Positions 1 through 10,696 of a DNA stretch of 64,000 nt are shown here, piece by piece. The notes below the pieces were generated by a model that saw only the letters and a list, made by a program, of their open reading frames with translations, was not told where the DNA came from and made no database searches. Position 1 is the stretch's first letter, and the number at the start of each line of letters is the position of its first letter. Origin of the DNA: Agapetus fuscipes. Taxonomy: Eukaryota; Arthropoda; Insecta; Trichoptera; Glossosomatidae. Made by a program: the position numbers and the translations under genes. The DNA lies in the NCBI GenBank assembly GCA_951799405.1, contig OX637339.1:4464001-4528000 (forward strand). The letters run 5' to 3'.

Positions 1-273
1 ATGTTTTTTTTTTTAAATTTATTTCCAAAATTAGATAACGCATCAACAAAAAATAACAAAATATAAAACAACATATTTTATACAATTTTTTATTATAGCG
101 ACATTTTTAAAGTTAAATTTTCTTTTTGAACTTAATATTTTAGATAAATTATCAATTAAATTGGCATTTTTTTCATAAATGTCTCTCTGTTACTAAGATC
201 ATTACGTTTGAGAAACCTATTAAAGAAAAAACGACAGGTTTAGAAGATAGGGGGATCTTAAATATTTGGTTGT

Positions 274-352
274 GTTTGACAGGTCAGATTTTGTCAGATC
301 AGAGTTTGACAGGTCATACTTTGACAGGTCAGAATTTGACAGAATGAGCTGA
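274..352 (+). repeat. Short tandem repeat, ~16-bp unit
   Basis: TTTGACAGGTCAGATT-like unit about five times, imperfect. Confidence 0.7.
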
Positions 353-785
353 CAGTTGTGTCTCATACTATGCTTTAATACTGTAAATTATTTGCGCGTT
401 CAGTCATATTATACGTCAACGGTTTCAATATAAATATGCGTTTTGGTCGAGTTTAAACGTAAAGTTAGGGTTCGTAGATAGACTTTTCATTTCATGGATT
501 GTGAACCATCATTGGGTACTCAATCACCCTTGAAACAATCACATCCATTGAAATGCAATTTGTTTCAATATTGTTGGCGGGAAAATCAGGTAAAATTTTG
601 TATTAAAAGTGGATTCATTTTGTGAAATGGCGCATTAAAAATTGAAAAACTCACACCTACATAATATTATTGTAAATTTAATATTAATAATTAAAAGTAA
701 TATTAATTGTAAAACAGTTTATGAATAAATTATTATTATTATTATTATTATATTATGTATGTGTGAGTTGTAACCTAACAGAATA
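353..785. other. No gene seen
   Basis: AT-rich; apart from the (ATT)n run at 729-752 nothing recognisable. The first 270 bp are equally featureless. Confidence 0.6.
729..752 (+). repeat. (ATT)n microsatellite
   Basis: TTATTATTATTATTATTATT. It could be the tail of an eroded LINE or SINE. Confidence 0.8.
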
Positions 786-787
786 GA

Positions 788-940
788 ACGTTATGTTTAT
801 GTTCATTTGAGGTTTGGATTTTATTGTGTGAGTACACATTCAGCATTTGTAAGCGCGAACTTACACGTGCTTATTTGTGGGCATGCATTTGATGTGAGCT
901 TTGAATGTAAATTTATCCTTTCCACTTAGATGATAGATGT
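788..940 (+). mobile_element. Family C, 3' half
   Basis: GTTCATTTGAGGTTTGGATT, GTAAGCGCGAACTTACACGT and TTAGATGATAGATG. Confidence 0.75.
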
Positions 941-941
941 C

Positions 942-1255
942 AGGGTTTTTCTAGTATTTTTGTGGAAAAAAAAACAACTTGTATAGCTTTCTGTCGTGCC
1001 AGTAAAAATACTTATATCTTATGCAAAGAAGGGGAAATGCATCTTAAAAATACACTCTACAAAGTGTGCATCTTGCGAAGAATCCTTAAGAATACACTAG
1101 CAAGAAGCAGAAGCCATTTTCGCGTGGTTGTTTTGTAAGACTTGCTTAAAAAATGCAAAACCCATACATCAATACGTACTGTATATAGGTACATTCTGAA
1201 GCGATGTTCTTTTCAAGCCCCTACAGACGATGTTTTAACATTCACCATTTCGCTC
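942..1255. other. No gene seen
   Basis: No homology, splice or repeat signal recognised; the short ORF starting at 1142 runs into MITE M1 and is incidental. Confidence 0.6.
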
Positions 1256-1256
1256 C

Positions 1257-1483
1257 CCCAGTTCTTGTTTACCGTATACGCCAATCTTGTCAAATATGAC
1301 TTTTTCATGCAGTTGTCTTATGAATCAAATTCTACACAATCTGAGCTAAGAAAAATCGTAAAACTCGATAATATTTTTTAAATTAATTTCTTGTTTTCAT
1401 AAGACACATTGGTACAGTACACATGCAAACATTGCTCATGTAAAATTTTCTCATTGGCGTATACGGTAAACAAGAACTAAGGC
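1257..1483. mobile_element. Inverted-repeat element M1, copy 1
   Basis: Ends AGTTCTTGTTTACCGTATAC GCC and GGCGTATACGGTAAACAAGA ACT are inverted repeats of ~25 bp bounding ~225 bp. The overlapping 79-codon ORF is incidental. Confidence 0.7.
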
Positions 1484-1511
1484 AGCGATTTGTTAAAAGT
1501 GCAACTGCATA

Positions 1512-1603
1512 GGGAAATCATTTTTGACACCCTTGGAATGGGATCTAACCCCAGCCCTCTGGCATGGCACGCAAGCACCCTATCAACTAAACTGTCGACT
1601 CAA
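1512..1603 (-). mobile_element. SINE A, 5' head only
   Basis: The minus strand has a tRNA-like head (TAGTTGATAGGGTGCTTGCG) and degenerate B-box. Only the first ~90 bp are present. Confidence 0.6.
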
Positions 1604-1681
1604 CAGTAGTTGCACGAAATCGTTAATACTGTTATGATTTACGGGTTATAATAATCTATAATCTAAGTTACAAAGATATAT

Positions 1682-1830
1682 TACTAGTCCATCAAGTCTT
1701 AAAGTAACTGGGTCTTGCTTCAGAATTGTCGTTTTCTATAGCGACGATCAAGCTCGCAGAGGGCTCTGGAGGTGTGATTCACAAAAAAGCAGCTCTTACC
1801 AAATAAATCGTTCTTATTTATTATTATTCG
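1682..1830 (+). mobile_element. SINE B, 3' half, tail type 1
   Basis: ACTGGGTCTTGCTTCAGAAT, GCTCGCAGAGGGCTCTGGAG and AAATAAATCGTTCTTATTTA identify the B body and tail. Confidence 0.75.
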
Positions 1831-1946
1831 TTATTTTGTTTTTCATTGCGATGTGCATCAAACTCCATCTAAGTGACATGAAATTTTCATTTTAAAAGAT
1901 TTTCTGAAACTTTTTTTATATTTTAAATATGACCTTCCTTGTAAAT

Positions 1947-2217
1947 ATTCCTTGACTTATAGGTTGGTATATTCCTTGACTTATAGGTTGGTATGAGGCT
2001 GACCACCCATACTGTAAAAAATGGTTCACTTTGCCAATGTCACCCCTGTTTCAGGGAATGTCGGCAGGAGTTGCAGGGCTTACGTTCATTTGAGTTTGGA
2101 TTTTATTTGTAAGTACACATTCAGCATTTGTAAGCGCGAACTACACGTGTTTGTTTGTGGGCATACATCTGAGAGCTTTAAATGAATATATGCTTGCAAC
2201 TTAGATTATAGATTGTG
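1947..2217 (+). mobile_element. Family C, full, with duplicated 5' end
   Basis: A 24-bp unit (ATTCCTTGACTTATAGGTTG plus GTAT) occurs twice head to tail at 1947-1970 and 1971-1994 before the normal body. Confidence 0.9.
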
Positions 2218-2219
2218 AG

Positions 2220-3105
2220 GGTTTTTCCTCTGTCCTGCTGATTGACACAATTAATAATGTAACAACCACTTTAATACGTTTACTTTTATTTCCTTTCACA
2301 ATGTATACACAATAAACCACAGCACAATAATATTAATTATTCTTAATTACACATGCTTGTGGCTCTCACGCCAGGCAAGCTTCTTCCCTCTTTTTGCATT
2401 CTTTTGTTTTCCTTTTTCCATTCAAATTTAAATACAATGTTCCATTCTACCAAACAAACAAACTCATCTCGTTACAAGATAGATTATAGATTATAGACCT
2501 CTTTAATTTTCTTTAAAAATTTAAAAAGCATCACGCAAAAATGCTGCGTTTGGAATGATGGTCTGCAGCGGTATTAGATGCATTTACCACAAAAAAAATG
2601 TCCCAAGGAATGTACTTCGAGTTTACAAACTACGTAAACTCCCCTCAATCTCGTTAATAGGAAAATGTATGAAAGATACAACAACGACCCTAGAGAGTGA
2701 TTTAATATTCATACATTTTTAAGTTTACGCAAGAGTTTATACGCGCGTTACTTGTGATTAAATCCCAATATCCTTGCATTCAATCCAAGCTGTATAAAAA
2801 CTTTACTTGACAAACTCACCCATAGCGTTTTACTAATATTGTATTAAAAGTTTAACGCTCAGTAGATGCACTGTTTTGATTTACGTACATTTTTTTTATC
2901 TATCCGGTTTCTACTCGTTGTCCTGTGTGAGCTTTTATATATTGTACGGGAGCTTCTTCTCCAGTGATTGGTTTTGTTGTTGAAGTAGAATAAACAGTCT
3001 TGTCGGGGTGATATTTTACACTTAGACTGGCTTTAGAATGTTTATTAGGTTGGAGTGGTTGACCTTAAGATGGCTATGGGGTTTTGGTTTGTAAAGCCAA
3101 AGATT
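2220..3105. other. No gene seen
   Basis: AT-rich unique DNA between a C unit and LINE L-2; a duplicated ATAGATTATAG at 2480-2500 may be a C tail remnant. Confidence 0.6.
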
Positions 3106-3109
3106 CTTG

Positions 3110-3950
3110 TGAGAGCTTATATATATATATATATATATATCAGGCTTATTTATTTTTTAATTGCACATGATAAGAGAGCGCCGTTTTTGTGTGTGTCACA
3201 CCTCAAGGGCCCTCTCCGATCACGGATAAGACTTTTTTAAAAGGTGCGTCTTGAGAGCTCCGCGAAATATGCCCATAGATTTGGATTTCTTCACTCCGGG
3301 TGGCAGTCTGTTCCACTCCACCGGACCCGCAACACAGAAAGCACGGTCTCCAAAATTTGTACGGATCTGACGGTGCGGCTGAACCAAATTGATCGCACCA
3401 TCGCCCGCAGATCTGAGTGTCTGCCTCCTCACACCCATCTCAACAGGCGAAATGGAGCCACGCCATTGATGGCTTTATATACCATCAGACAAACACGGTA
3501 GACCACCCTCTCCGGGAAACGAAGCCAGTGTAGTTTTTTTAACAGCGGAGTGATGTGAGCGAATTTGGATATCCCGAATATGAGCCTTGCTGCTGAATTT
3601 AACACGGATTGAAAGCGGTTGAAATGCTTCTTTGGCTGCCCACTATAAAGCGTTGAGCAATAATCAATCCGATACATCACAAACGCACTCACCAGGGTCT
3701 TAACCGCATCTGACGGAAGACACTTTCTAATCGCCTTTATTTGGCGCAGTGAACAAAAGGAGGAAGCTATTGTGGCATCTATTTGCCTTTCCAATGTCAG
3801 GTTCCGATCCAGTAAGATTCCTAGAAGTCTCACCGAATCGGAAGGCTGGATCAGCTTACGTCCTATAGAGAGTGCTACCCCATTGACCAATAGATGGTCG
3901 CGCCTAGATGTGGCTGCCCAGAGTATCTCCGTCTTAGCTCATTTATATTA
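3110..3950 (-). pseudogene. CR1/L2-like LINE C-terminus and 3' UTR, family L-2
   Basis: On the minus strand the DNA encodes the end of a LINE reverse transcriptase. It runs from KTEILWAATSRRDHLL through LLGILLDRNLTLERQID, RIDYCSTLYSG and ITPLLKKLHWLRFPERVVY, then after a frameshift near 3430 continues RQTLRSAGDGAINLV and FGDRAFCVAGPVEWN to LKTHLLKKSYP. Its protein resembles the L-1 ORF but is clearly a different family. The 3' UTR (about 3120-3235) has a GAGAGGGC ... GCGCTCTC hairpin, then AAATAAATAAGCCT and an (AT)n tail at 3119-3140. Its 3' end is shared with family B SINEs. Confidence 0.85.
3117..3142 (+). repeat. (TA)n microsatellite, tail of LINE L-2
   Basis: It marks the 3' end of the minus-strand LINE. 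Confidence 0.85.
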
Positions 3951-3954
3951 TGCT

Positions 3955-4800
3955 CATTTATTGCAAGGAATTTACTTTGTAAATACATTTACAACATATA
4001 TTTTGCTGGAGAGATGTTTTCTGGGATCTGTTGCCGTGGTCTATGAAAGCTGGAGCTTCCGGACGTTTCGCCTATGTCTTAGATGGGCTTCTTTAGCTTG
4101 AAGTGTAAAGTTGAAGATGATCTTGATGAAAACTGTGATCATCACAGAAAATCATAACACTACAAACTTGGGACAGTGGCTTGGCAGAAGCACAAGATCC
4201 TTGTTTTGTGCAGCAGTTTTGTGGGCGCAAATTGCCATGATGATCACTGAAGAGGCTTAAGAAGATGAAATATTTTTTACTTATATAAGTTTTCTTAACT
4301 CCTCTTTTCAATTCTCATTTTAGGTAGCTCTGTGATTCCTCGTAGCTCTTCGTCCCAATGTTCATGCTCTGCGGCCATTGCGCTTTCTGGAAGAGTCGCC
4401 AACAAAGAGCATGGCGTTCCCGCCGCCATTTTGTCTCTTTTTCTCCATTTCCCGCCGAAACGCTCCGCAAAAGGAATGCCAACATTACAGAGCGAGCTCT
4501 AATTTAAATTCCGAACGTCGAACAGTTTGAAACGTTATTATTTTTATTTCTGCGCGGTTGGCGGCGCTTGTTTATCGGCGGCGTCCCCGAAAGTTGCGTA
4601 ATAAAGGAAGGGACGCCATTTTTGTACAAAAAAAAGTTTTTTTACGACTTGCGAGTGCGGACATTCACTTATCAAAAGGCACGATATGAATAGAGCAAGA
4701 ATCAAAAGCTGGAATCTAGGATTTTTTGTCCAAAAATTAACAAATACTTGCATGGAAATACAGATGATTATGTGATGAATCTCTCCTTTGCATCTTAGAT
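3955..4800. other. No gene seen
   Basis: Moderate GC between 4330 and 4620 but no convincing ORF or splice pattern. Confidence 0.55.
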
Positions 4801-4915
4801 TGTAGATAATCGAAGGTGAATCTCAATTTTGTGAGATAAACAGAAATCCCAATTTCGTGAAATTGAGAGAATATCCCATTGTTGTAAAATTACCAGAAAA
4901 TCCCAATCTTGTAAT

Positions 4916-5152
4916 CTATAATCTAAGTTGCAAGGATATTTTCATTTAAAGTTCTCAAATGCATGCCCACAAACAAACACGTGTAGTTTGCGCTTACAAA
5001 TGCTAAATGTGTATTTACAAATAAAATCCAAACCTCAAATGAACATAAGACCTACAACTTTTGCCGACCTTCCCTGACACAGGGGTGACATTGGCAAAGT
5101 GAACCATTTTTACAGTATGGGTGGTCAGCCTCATACCAACCTATAAGTCAAG
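4916..5152 (-). mobile_element. Family C, full, splitting a satellite
   Basis: A complete minus-strand unit divides the AT-rich 27-bp satellite (4803-4915 / 5214-5460). Confidence 0.88.
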
Positions 5153-5213
5153 GAATACAAGCAATTAATTACATCCAGGTATACCAAAAAATTATATGAA
5201 ATCCCTGTCTTTA
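5153..5213 (-). mobile_element. R1 3' UTR stub attached to family C
   Basis: About 60 bp upstream (minus strand) of the C unit at 4916-5152 resemble the R1-like 3' UTR at 7.12-7.2 kb (shared TACCTGGATGT-like and TGAAATC words). It looks like a copy truncated within the LINE UTR. Confidence 0.4.
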
Positions 5214-5689
5214 TTTTACCTTTAAATTACCTAAAATTCCAATTTAGTGAAATTACAAGAATATCCAAATATTGTAAATTTAGAAGAAAGTCCCAATGAT
5301 GTAAAATTACCTGAAATCTCAATGCAGTGAAATAACAAGAAAACCCAGATGCTGTAAAATAACCAGAAATCCCAAAGTTGTTAAATTAAAAGAAAATCCT
5401 ACTGTTGTAAAATAATCAGAAATCATTTTAAGATTATAAAATTTACAGGAATTCCAATGTTACAAAACAGAACGGCGGAATCCCGGGGTATTTTATTTAT
5501 TTTGACGGATGTAAACGCGGGATGGCATAATATTATCCACATTCATTGTCCCGGCATAATATTCGGCCGGTTCTTCGTTTTGGAATGTCCCAGATATTGT
5601 GTTTTCCCGCCGGCATTCCTGCGTCCCGGCATACGCTTTTAATTTCCAGAATAACAAGTATACCGAGTTTGTTCTGCGGCATGTTTCCG

Positions 5690-6690
5690 GATTTTTTTTC
5701 CGGGTTGCTCACTTTTTTCCGGATCTATTTTTGGATTTATTATTTTGGATATATTTGGAGATATTTGGATATTATTTTAGATATATTTGGATAAATTTGA
5801 AGTACACATATTGATTGCATAATTTTTGTTTCTTCCAGATTTTTGTTATTTCAAATATCTTTGATTTTAAATCTCGTTTTCCTGTTTTTCTTTCTAATTC
5901 CGTCTGGTCGATAGCTCAGTGGTCGAGTGCTTGCATTCATGCCATTAGCTCGGGCTCGAATCCCAATGAGGGTGTCTGAAATGATTACTCGTTTCGGTGT
6001 CTATTTCAAGGCTTATCGACAAGGCTTACTTGGCCTTCACAAGAAATGAGTACCAGCCCTCTTGAGAGCTGAGAATTTCTTCGCTAACTGAAGTGGTTGA
6101 CGTAAGGCCGGCCCCTTTAACAGTAAAAATATATAGGTTTCACTCGCCACATACGAAATACTTCGGGGATAATGTGACAAGAAGTTACACTATATGTGTA
6201 GCTTAGTTGCGTTGTGTTTGTGTCCTGTATTTCTGTCTGTTTACGTTATATTTCGAAATTAAATTATAAAATTACTCTTTTTTCTAGATGACTTTTAGTT
6301 TCGAATTTTTCCGTTTTCCGTTTTTTAAATCATTTTTCCAGATCTCATAGATATTTACTTCTAGATAAGTATCTTTCTTTTCGAATTCCTATATTTCAAA
6401 ATTCTTTCCGAATCTTACTCTGTGTCTCGATGTCTCTCTTTTCCGGATCTTATAGAAATTCATTTTCATATGGGTATCTTTCTTTCCGACTTCCTCTTTT
6501 TCAGTTTTTTTCCGAATGTTGCTCTGTGTCCGGATATCTTTCTTTCCGGATCTATCTTTTTTTCAGATATCTGTTCTCTAGATGAATTTAAACATCATAT
6601 TTACTGGGTAAGCCGAGATTATTCTTTGGTACGTTTCCGGATGTCTCTCTTTTTTTTCAGGCTTCCTTTTTTCCGGATGAATTTCAAATC
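5690..6690 (+). repeat. AT/TC-rich degenerate repeats split by SINE A
   Basis: ATATTTGGATATT words at 5735-5800, and after SINE A (5903-6216) TTTCCGGAT/TTTCTTTCCG words. One ~118-bp unit is duplicated (CCGAATCTTACTCTGTGTCT vs CCGAATGTTGCTCTGTGTCC). Confidence 0.6.
5903..6216 (+). mobile_element. SINE A, full length, in AT-rich satellite
   Basis: Head TCGATAGCTCAGTGGTCGAG, B-box GGGCTCGAATCCCAATGAGG, hairpin body and tail TGTAGCTTAGTTGCGTTG. Flanked on both sides by TTTCCGGAT/ATTTGGAT-rich repeats. Confidence 0.85.
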
Positions 6691-6949
6691 AGTGGCACAA
6701 GTGAACAATGCATTTGTTATGGTTTTTAATATCGCACAGAGTTTCTGCAGATGTTCATTCTGTGGAAAATATTTTGTCACATAAAAGTCCTTACAAGGGA
6801 TATCAAAATATTCTGTACAACATTCTTCTCTTTTTGGGTTCATTTTTGTAAAACAAAAGTCGTTTTTTCTGATCGTTAATAATTTTTACGTTTAGTGTAC
6901 AGTAAAGTCCTTCAGGTTGTTTTTAAATTTTTTGGTCTATATGACCTTT

Positions 6950-7122
6950 CTTGGCTTTTAGGATGCTATGAGGCTGATCCCCCATAATGTAAAAAACAGT
7001 TCACTTAGCCACCTCCTGTTTCAGGGAAGGTCGCCAAGAGTTGAAGTGATTATGTTCATTTGAGATTGAGTTTTTATGTTGTAAGTCCACACGCAGCATG
7101 TGTAAGCGTAAGTCAAGGAATA
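6950..7122 (+). mobile_element. Family C fragment with a reverse-joined 5' end
   Basis: A plus-strand 5' half (ATGAGGCTGATCCCCCATAA to GTGTAAGCG) is joined at ~7108 to TAAGTCAAGGAATAC, the reverse complement of a C 5' end that belongs to the adjoining minus-strand R1 LINE. Confidence 0.7.
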
Positions 7123-7325
7123 CAAATGAGAAAAAACATTCAGGTATAAACAGGTTAACAACCATATGTTAAACTGAAATCTATACAAAACAAAGGTCAA
7201 CTAGAGGTGACCAAAACTTCTGCATAGTCTCCTTTACTAATTCCTTTTCTGACATACTCTCTCAGTTCATTCTCATCCATCACTCTTTTTATACATTTCT
7301 TATGATTAATCCAAGCCTTTATAAT
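7123..7325 (-). pseudogene. RTE-type LINE ORF end and 3' UTR, family R1 relative
   Basis: The minus-strand translation (KAWINHKKCIKRVMDENELR and following codons) matches the R1 type C-terminus. The 3' UTR leads to TTTGTATTCCTTGACTTA, the family C 5' end, at about 7109-7122. Confidence 0.65.
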
Positions 7326-7362
7326 TTAGAAATCGATAACGATATTTGATATTAACTTATAC

Positions 7363-7810
7363 TGGGCTGGAAGTTTCATCACCACGGTAATTCTTACCTT
7401 TCGAATATCGGTAATATATGTTTGAAAATCGGTCAATCCAAGATGGCCGCAACTGAACAACAACGCCTTCTCTCAGGGGTCAGTCTCCCCTCCACTGACC
7501 CACGCCCTGTATATCCATCCCATCCGGGGATGTGTCACAGGACTCGCATGCAAAAGTTATGTGAGATACCTACGAGTGGCAGAAGGCCCTCCCGTGAAGC
7601 TACACTTTCCCAAGTGTTTACACAAAGCAAAGGAGGCTCAGAAATCACTGAAAGATTATAGCCGTGAGAGTTTAGGGCTCGAGGATTTTAAATTTACAAC
7701 AGCTGATTAGTTAAGGCCGCAACTGAACAGCTGATTAGTCTTCATACAAATATTACCGATATTCGGTAGGTTAGAACTACCGTGGTGATAAGTCTTCCAG
7801 TCCTGGGTTA
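7363..7810. mobile_element. Inverted-repeat DNA element M2 with nested K
   Basis: Roughly 65-bp imperfect inverted ends: CTGGGCTGGAAGTTTCATCA CCACGG-type left, matching GTGGTGATAAGTCTTCCAGT CCTGGG-type right. TTATA stands at both outer edges (possible 5-bp duplication). Partial relatives lie at 30.73 and 40.1 kb. Confidence 0.7.
7462..7670 (+). mobile_element. Family K retroposon inside an inverted-repeat element
   Basis: ACGCCTTCTCTCAGGGGTCA, CCATCCCATCCGGGGATGTG and GAGTGGCAGAAGGCCCTCCC match the 40.7 kb copy reversed. It ends near GATTATAGCCGT. The ORF read through it is not coding. Confidence 0.7.
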
Positions 7811-7870
7811 TAAAACCAACTTATCAGCGAAAGTTTAAGTTGGAATTACGGTCGTTTGAATTTTTAACAA
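7803..7870 (-). repeat. Family H repeat
   Basis: AGTTGGAATTACGGTCGTTT is shared in reverse with 48.82 and 52.1 kb. Confidence 0.5.
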
Positions 7871-7984
7871 AAATAATAACTACACAGTTCGCTCCAAGGT
7901 ATGCAGTGATTTGTGGCATTTGTTGTTATTAGAAATCAGTTCATCCTCAATCGTCGTGCAGAAACAGAGTCTCCTCAAAATGTT

Positions 7985-8075
7985 AGCTACGTCGCTAACG
8001 AAGCGTCGAGAATAATGTAGTTCTCTTATAACGGTTCATTTAATATCCAAGTAAACTCAGTAGTTATAATTATTG
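7985..8075 (+). repeat. Family E repeat, copy 1
   Basis: ACGTCGCTAACGAAGCGTCG AGAATAATGTAG and CTTATAACGGTT, shared with 51.8 kb. Confidence 0.6.
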
Positions 8076-8690
8076 TAAAAAAAAAATATTAGCCAAGTTT
8101 GATAAACAAAAGTAGAAAAATAAATATGAGAGAAAATATTCATAGCGAAAAGCTTTCACACAAGAAAATAAAAATGGGATATTGCATTAATTATTAATTG
8201 TCAGAACGGTTGATTGGAATGTATATGAATTCTACGAGCAATATCGTTCGTAGAGACTTTCATTAAGTCGGTAGTTTCACTGTTGTTATTTGAGCGCCTA
8301 CGAAGGGAAATATCCGGCCTACGATGTCATTGCCTCTACGATTCTCTACGCCAAGTACAAAAATCTACGTTCAAACTGAACTATCTCGTATCCCAAATAT
8401 TTTGCAGAAACTAAAGCAAAGCTTGTAGTTTTCGTTTTGGTTTAGATTCATTTTTGATGAAACGCTTTGATCTAGTTTAAACTTTATGCTTTATACTTGG
8501 GGTGTTGACTGCTTCCCGCTAGACTAGCCACTGGCTTTTCTACTTGCCTTGTCACTCTACAACTGAACAAGTGATTCGCACTGACTTAGTATTTAACAAA
8601 GTAGGCCTGTTCAGAGTAACATGCACCCGCTGTAGTAGCTAAAGCCCGAATAAGAATAAAATTGAAAGAGAAAAATATATTGTTCTCAAT
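8076..8690. other. No gene seen
   Basis: A short motif TAACATGCACCCGCTGTAGT at 8618 recurs at 9049, on either side of a SINE B. Confidence 0.5.
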
Positions 8691-8980
8691 GTGCTTCGGA
8701 CTCGTAAATGGTAGGTCGTGGTTTTGAATCCCAGCGGAGCCTAAAAAAATCGGTTTACAATTTCAAATATTCAGTTTCAAATATGCTCTTTGCTGGGTTG
8801 AAAAATTCATATACCTTTTCTGAAGAATGGCCACCAAAGGCCTATCCAGTCTTAAAGCAACTGGGTCTTGTTTGAGAATAGGCATTTTTTATAGTGAAGA
8901 CAATGCTCGCAGAGGGCTCTAGAGGTGTGATTCATACAAAAACAGCGCTCACCAAATAAATCCTCCTAAAATTATATATT
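8691..8980 (+). mobile_element. SINE B, nearly full, tail type 1
   Basis: It starts inside the tRNA head (CTTCGGACTCGTAAATGG) and has the degenerate B-box GGTTTTGAATCCCAGC, the full body and tail AAATAAATCCTCCTAAAATT. Confidence 0.8.
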
Positions 8981-9284
8981 TGATATATTTGAGACATTAC
9001 TCTGTGAAGTAAGAAGAAATAATATTAGTAGAGTCTGCCTCCCTTAGTAACATGCACCCGCTATAGTAACTAAAACCCAAGTACGTTTAAAATCTGTCGT
9101 TCTCAATATCGACATAATTCCCTCCCAAACAAACAAACATCTTTCATGGTGGGGAGTTGAATATTCACTATGTTATCATTATGCTTAGATTTATTTATTT
9201 CTAATAGGTACCTCCAATATATATATATTTTTTTCTTAGATACCTATACGAGTATTAAAGGTATTAGAAATAAGATATTAGTCG

Positions 9285-9512
9285 GTGTTATGGCCGAGGA
9301 GGCCAAGCGGGCTGATCGTTCTAGCGTATTTGGAATAGAATAACGTTGGTACGATCCCCGTCTGGGTCATTTGACCATAACTTTGACCCAGGTTCAACAT
9401 ATGTTATTGGGTAATTATTAATTTATAATGCATTCAAATAAACAAAATTGAATTATTAATTTCTGTTTCTGGCCAGGCAGAATAGGTTGGTGAATTGCAT
9501 TCCTCTTAACAT
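9285..9512 (+). mobile_element. SINE family D, copy 1
   Basis: The head TATGGCCGAGGAGGCCAAGC resembles a long-arm tRNA start; a B-box-like GGTACGATCCCCGTCTGGG follows. The body reads CATTTGACCATAACTTTGAC and the 3' part GTTTCTGGCCAGGCAGAATA, then GGTTGGTGAATTGCATTCC. Confidence 0.7.
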
Positions 9513-9514
9513 TT

Positions 9515-9984
9515 TTTTTTAATATATAACAAATATAAGATGTAAAATAAATAAATATGAACATCTTTCACTTACCACTTGTCACTTGTCACTTGTCACT
9601 AAAGCAATTACTTAACTACAAAGAAGTATGAACAAGCCTCACAGCTAGCTAGCCAGTGTTGAATGCCGGTTGACGTCGACACTGATATACTTAGTGAAGG
9701 CAGAAAAAAATATAAGCCGGGAATAGTCTGTGAATGCGCCTTGTTAGTCAAATGTTTGCTGTGAGAAATATAAAGCAGATTGTGAAAAGTATACAGCCCG
9801 TGAAAGGCACGCTGAAATTGTATTGCAATTTAAATTTATTTAGCTGCGAAGTCTTTTTTGTTTTTGCAATTTTTTTCTGTTTGTAAACTTTTTTACATTC
9901 AGCCCTGCTGTTTTGAAATGTTACGCTATTCGCAATTCGTGCTGTACATTTTGTTTTTTTTTTTTTTGTAGCAATAAAGTGTAT
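9515..9984. other. No gene seen
   Basis: A CACTTGTCACTTGTCACTTG triplication occurs at 9578-9602; otherwise AT-rich and unrecognised. Confidence 0.55.
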
Positions 9985-10275
9985 TCTGTTACTTTATGTT
10001 TATTTGAGGTTTGAATATGTTTTTTTGTAAATGTTTGTGTTTAAAACAAGATGGATAAGATTTGAACCCCACAAACAAAGTCAGGAATGATTTTTCGTTT
10101 CGGTATTTTCTTCTAGGCCGTATGGTGCCATTTGAGATTTGGTTTTTATATTGTAGAATGCTGCATGTGCAAGCGCGAACCTTTACGTGTCTGGTTGTGA
10201 AAATGCATGTAATGTGAATCTCCAATGTAACATACGAGTATCTTTGCAACTTAGATTAGATTAGATTGTTAGAAT
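9985..10275 (+). mobile_element. Family C, 3' part, degenerate
   Basis: CATTTGAGATTTGGTTTTTA, GTGCAAGCGCGAACCTTTAC and ACTTAGATTAGATTAGATTG are clear from 10128. The interval 9985-10127 holds a weaker partial duplicate (GTTTATTTGAGGTTTGAATA). Confidence 0.7.
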
Positions 10276-10279
10276 TTAT

Positions 10280-10636
10280 GTGAACTGTGAATCAAATGTT
10301 ACGATTTACTAGGGTTTCGATTTAATAAAACTTCGATTAATTTGTTTCACACAGTTTGTTTTAGGATTTGGTTCACAGTTAACTTTTGTACTGGTCAGTT
10401 TGGCGCTTCTGATAAGAGTCTCCTTCAAAGCATCGCGATCTCTATTTATAGGTGTATAAGGGTTACTCTGGCATACGCCAGACCATGCTAGAATATTCTT
10501 AATAAGAAGCTTCGAGCGGACACCTGTACCGGCAAAGTTTACTCAGCCTTTAATAGAAATGAGAATCTTCTTCCTTATGAACAGAATCAGTTCCATTTCA
10601 AGTTTTAATTTCAAGGTAATTTTCATAATTTATATT
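10280..10636. other. No gene seen
   Basis: Unrecognised AT-rich DNA. Confidence 0.55.
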
Positions 10637-10638
10637 TT

Positions 10639-10690
10639 TGACCGGTTGAGAACTCCGTTCAAAGAATGCTTGCATTCCATGCCAGAGTAA
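10639..10690 (+). mobile_element. SINE A head scrap
   Basis: GACCGGTTGAGAAC and AATGCTTGCATTCCATGCC match the A head in plus orientation, facing the minus-strand B-A dimer. Confidence 0.4.
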
Positions 10691-10696
10691 ACCACC

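Larger units (their letters stand above)
4803..5460 (+). repeat. Degenerate ~26/27-bp satellite, split by SINE C
   Basis: Units such as TCCCAATGATGTAAAATTAC CTGAAA alternate 26 and 27 bp. About four units lie before and ten after the C insertion (4916-5213). Confidence 0.8.

Noticed and set aside
7422..7661. 79-codon ORF as a conserved protein
   Set aside because: It covers the K retroposon, found again as a non-coding insertion at 40.7 kb.
8618..9085. Segmental duplication around TAACATGCACCCGCT
   Set aside because: Only about 35 bp are shared; too short to claim more than a chance or repeat-derived match.
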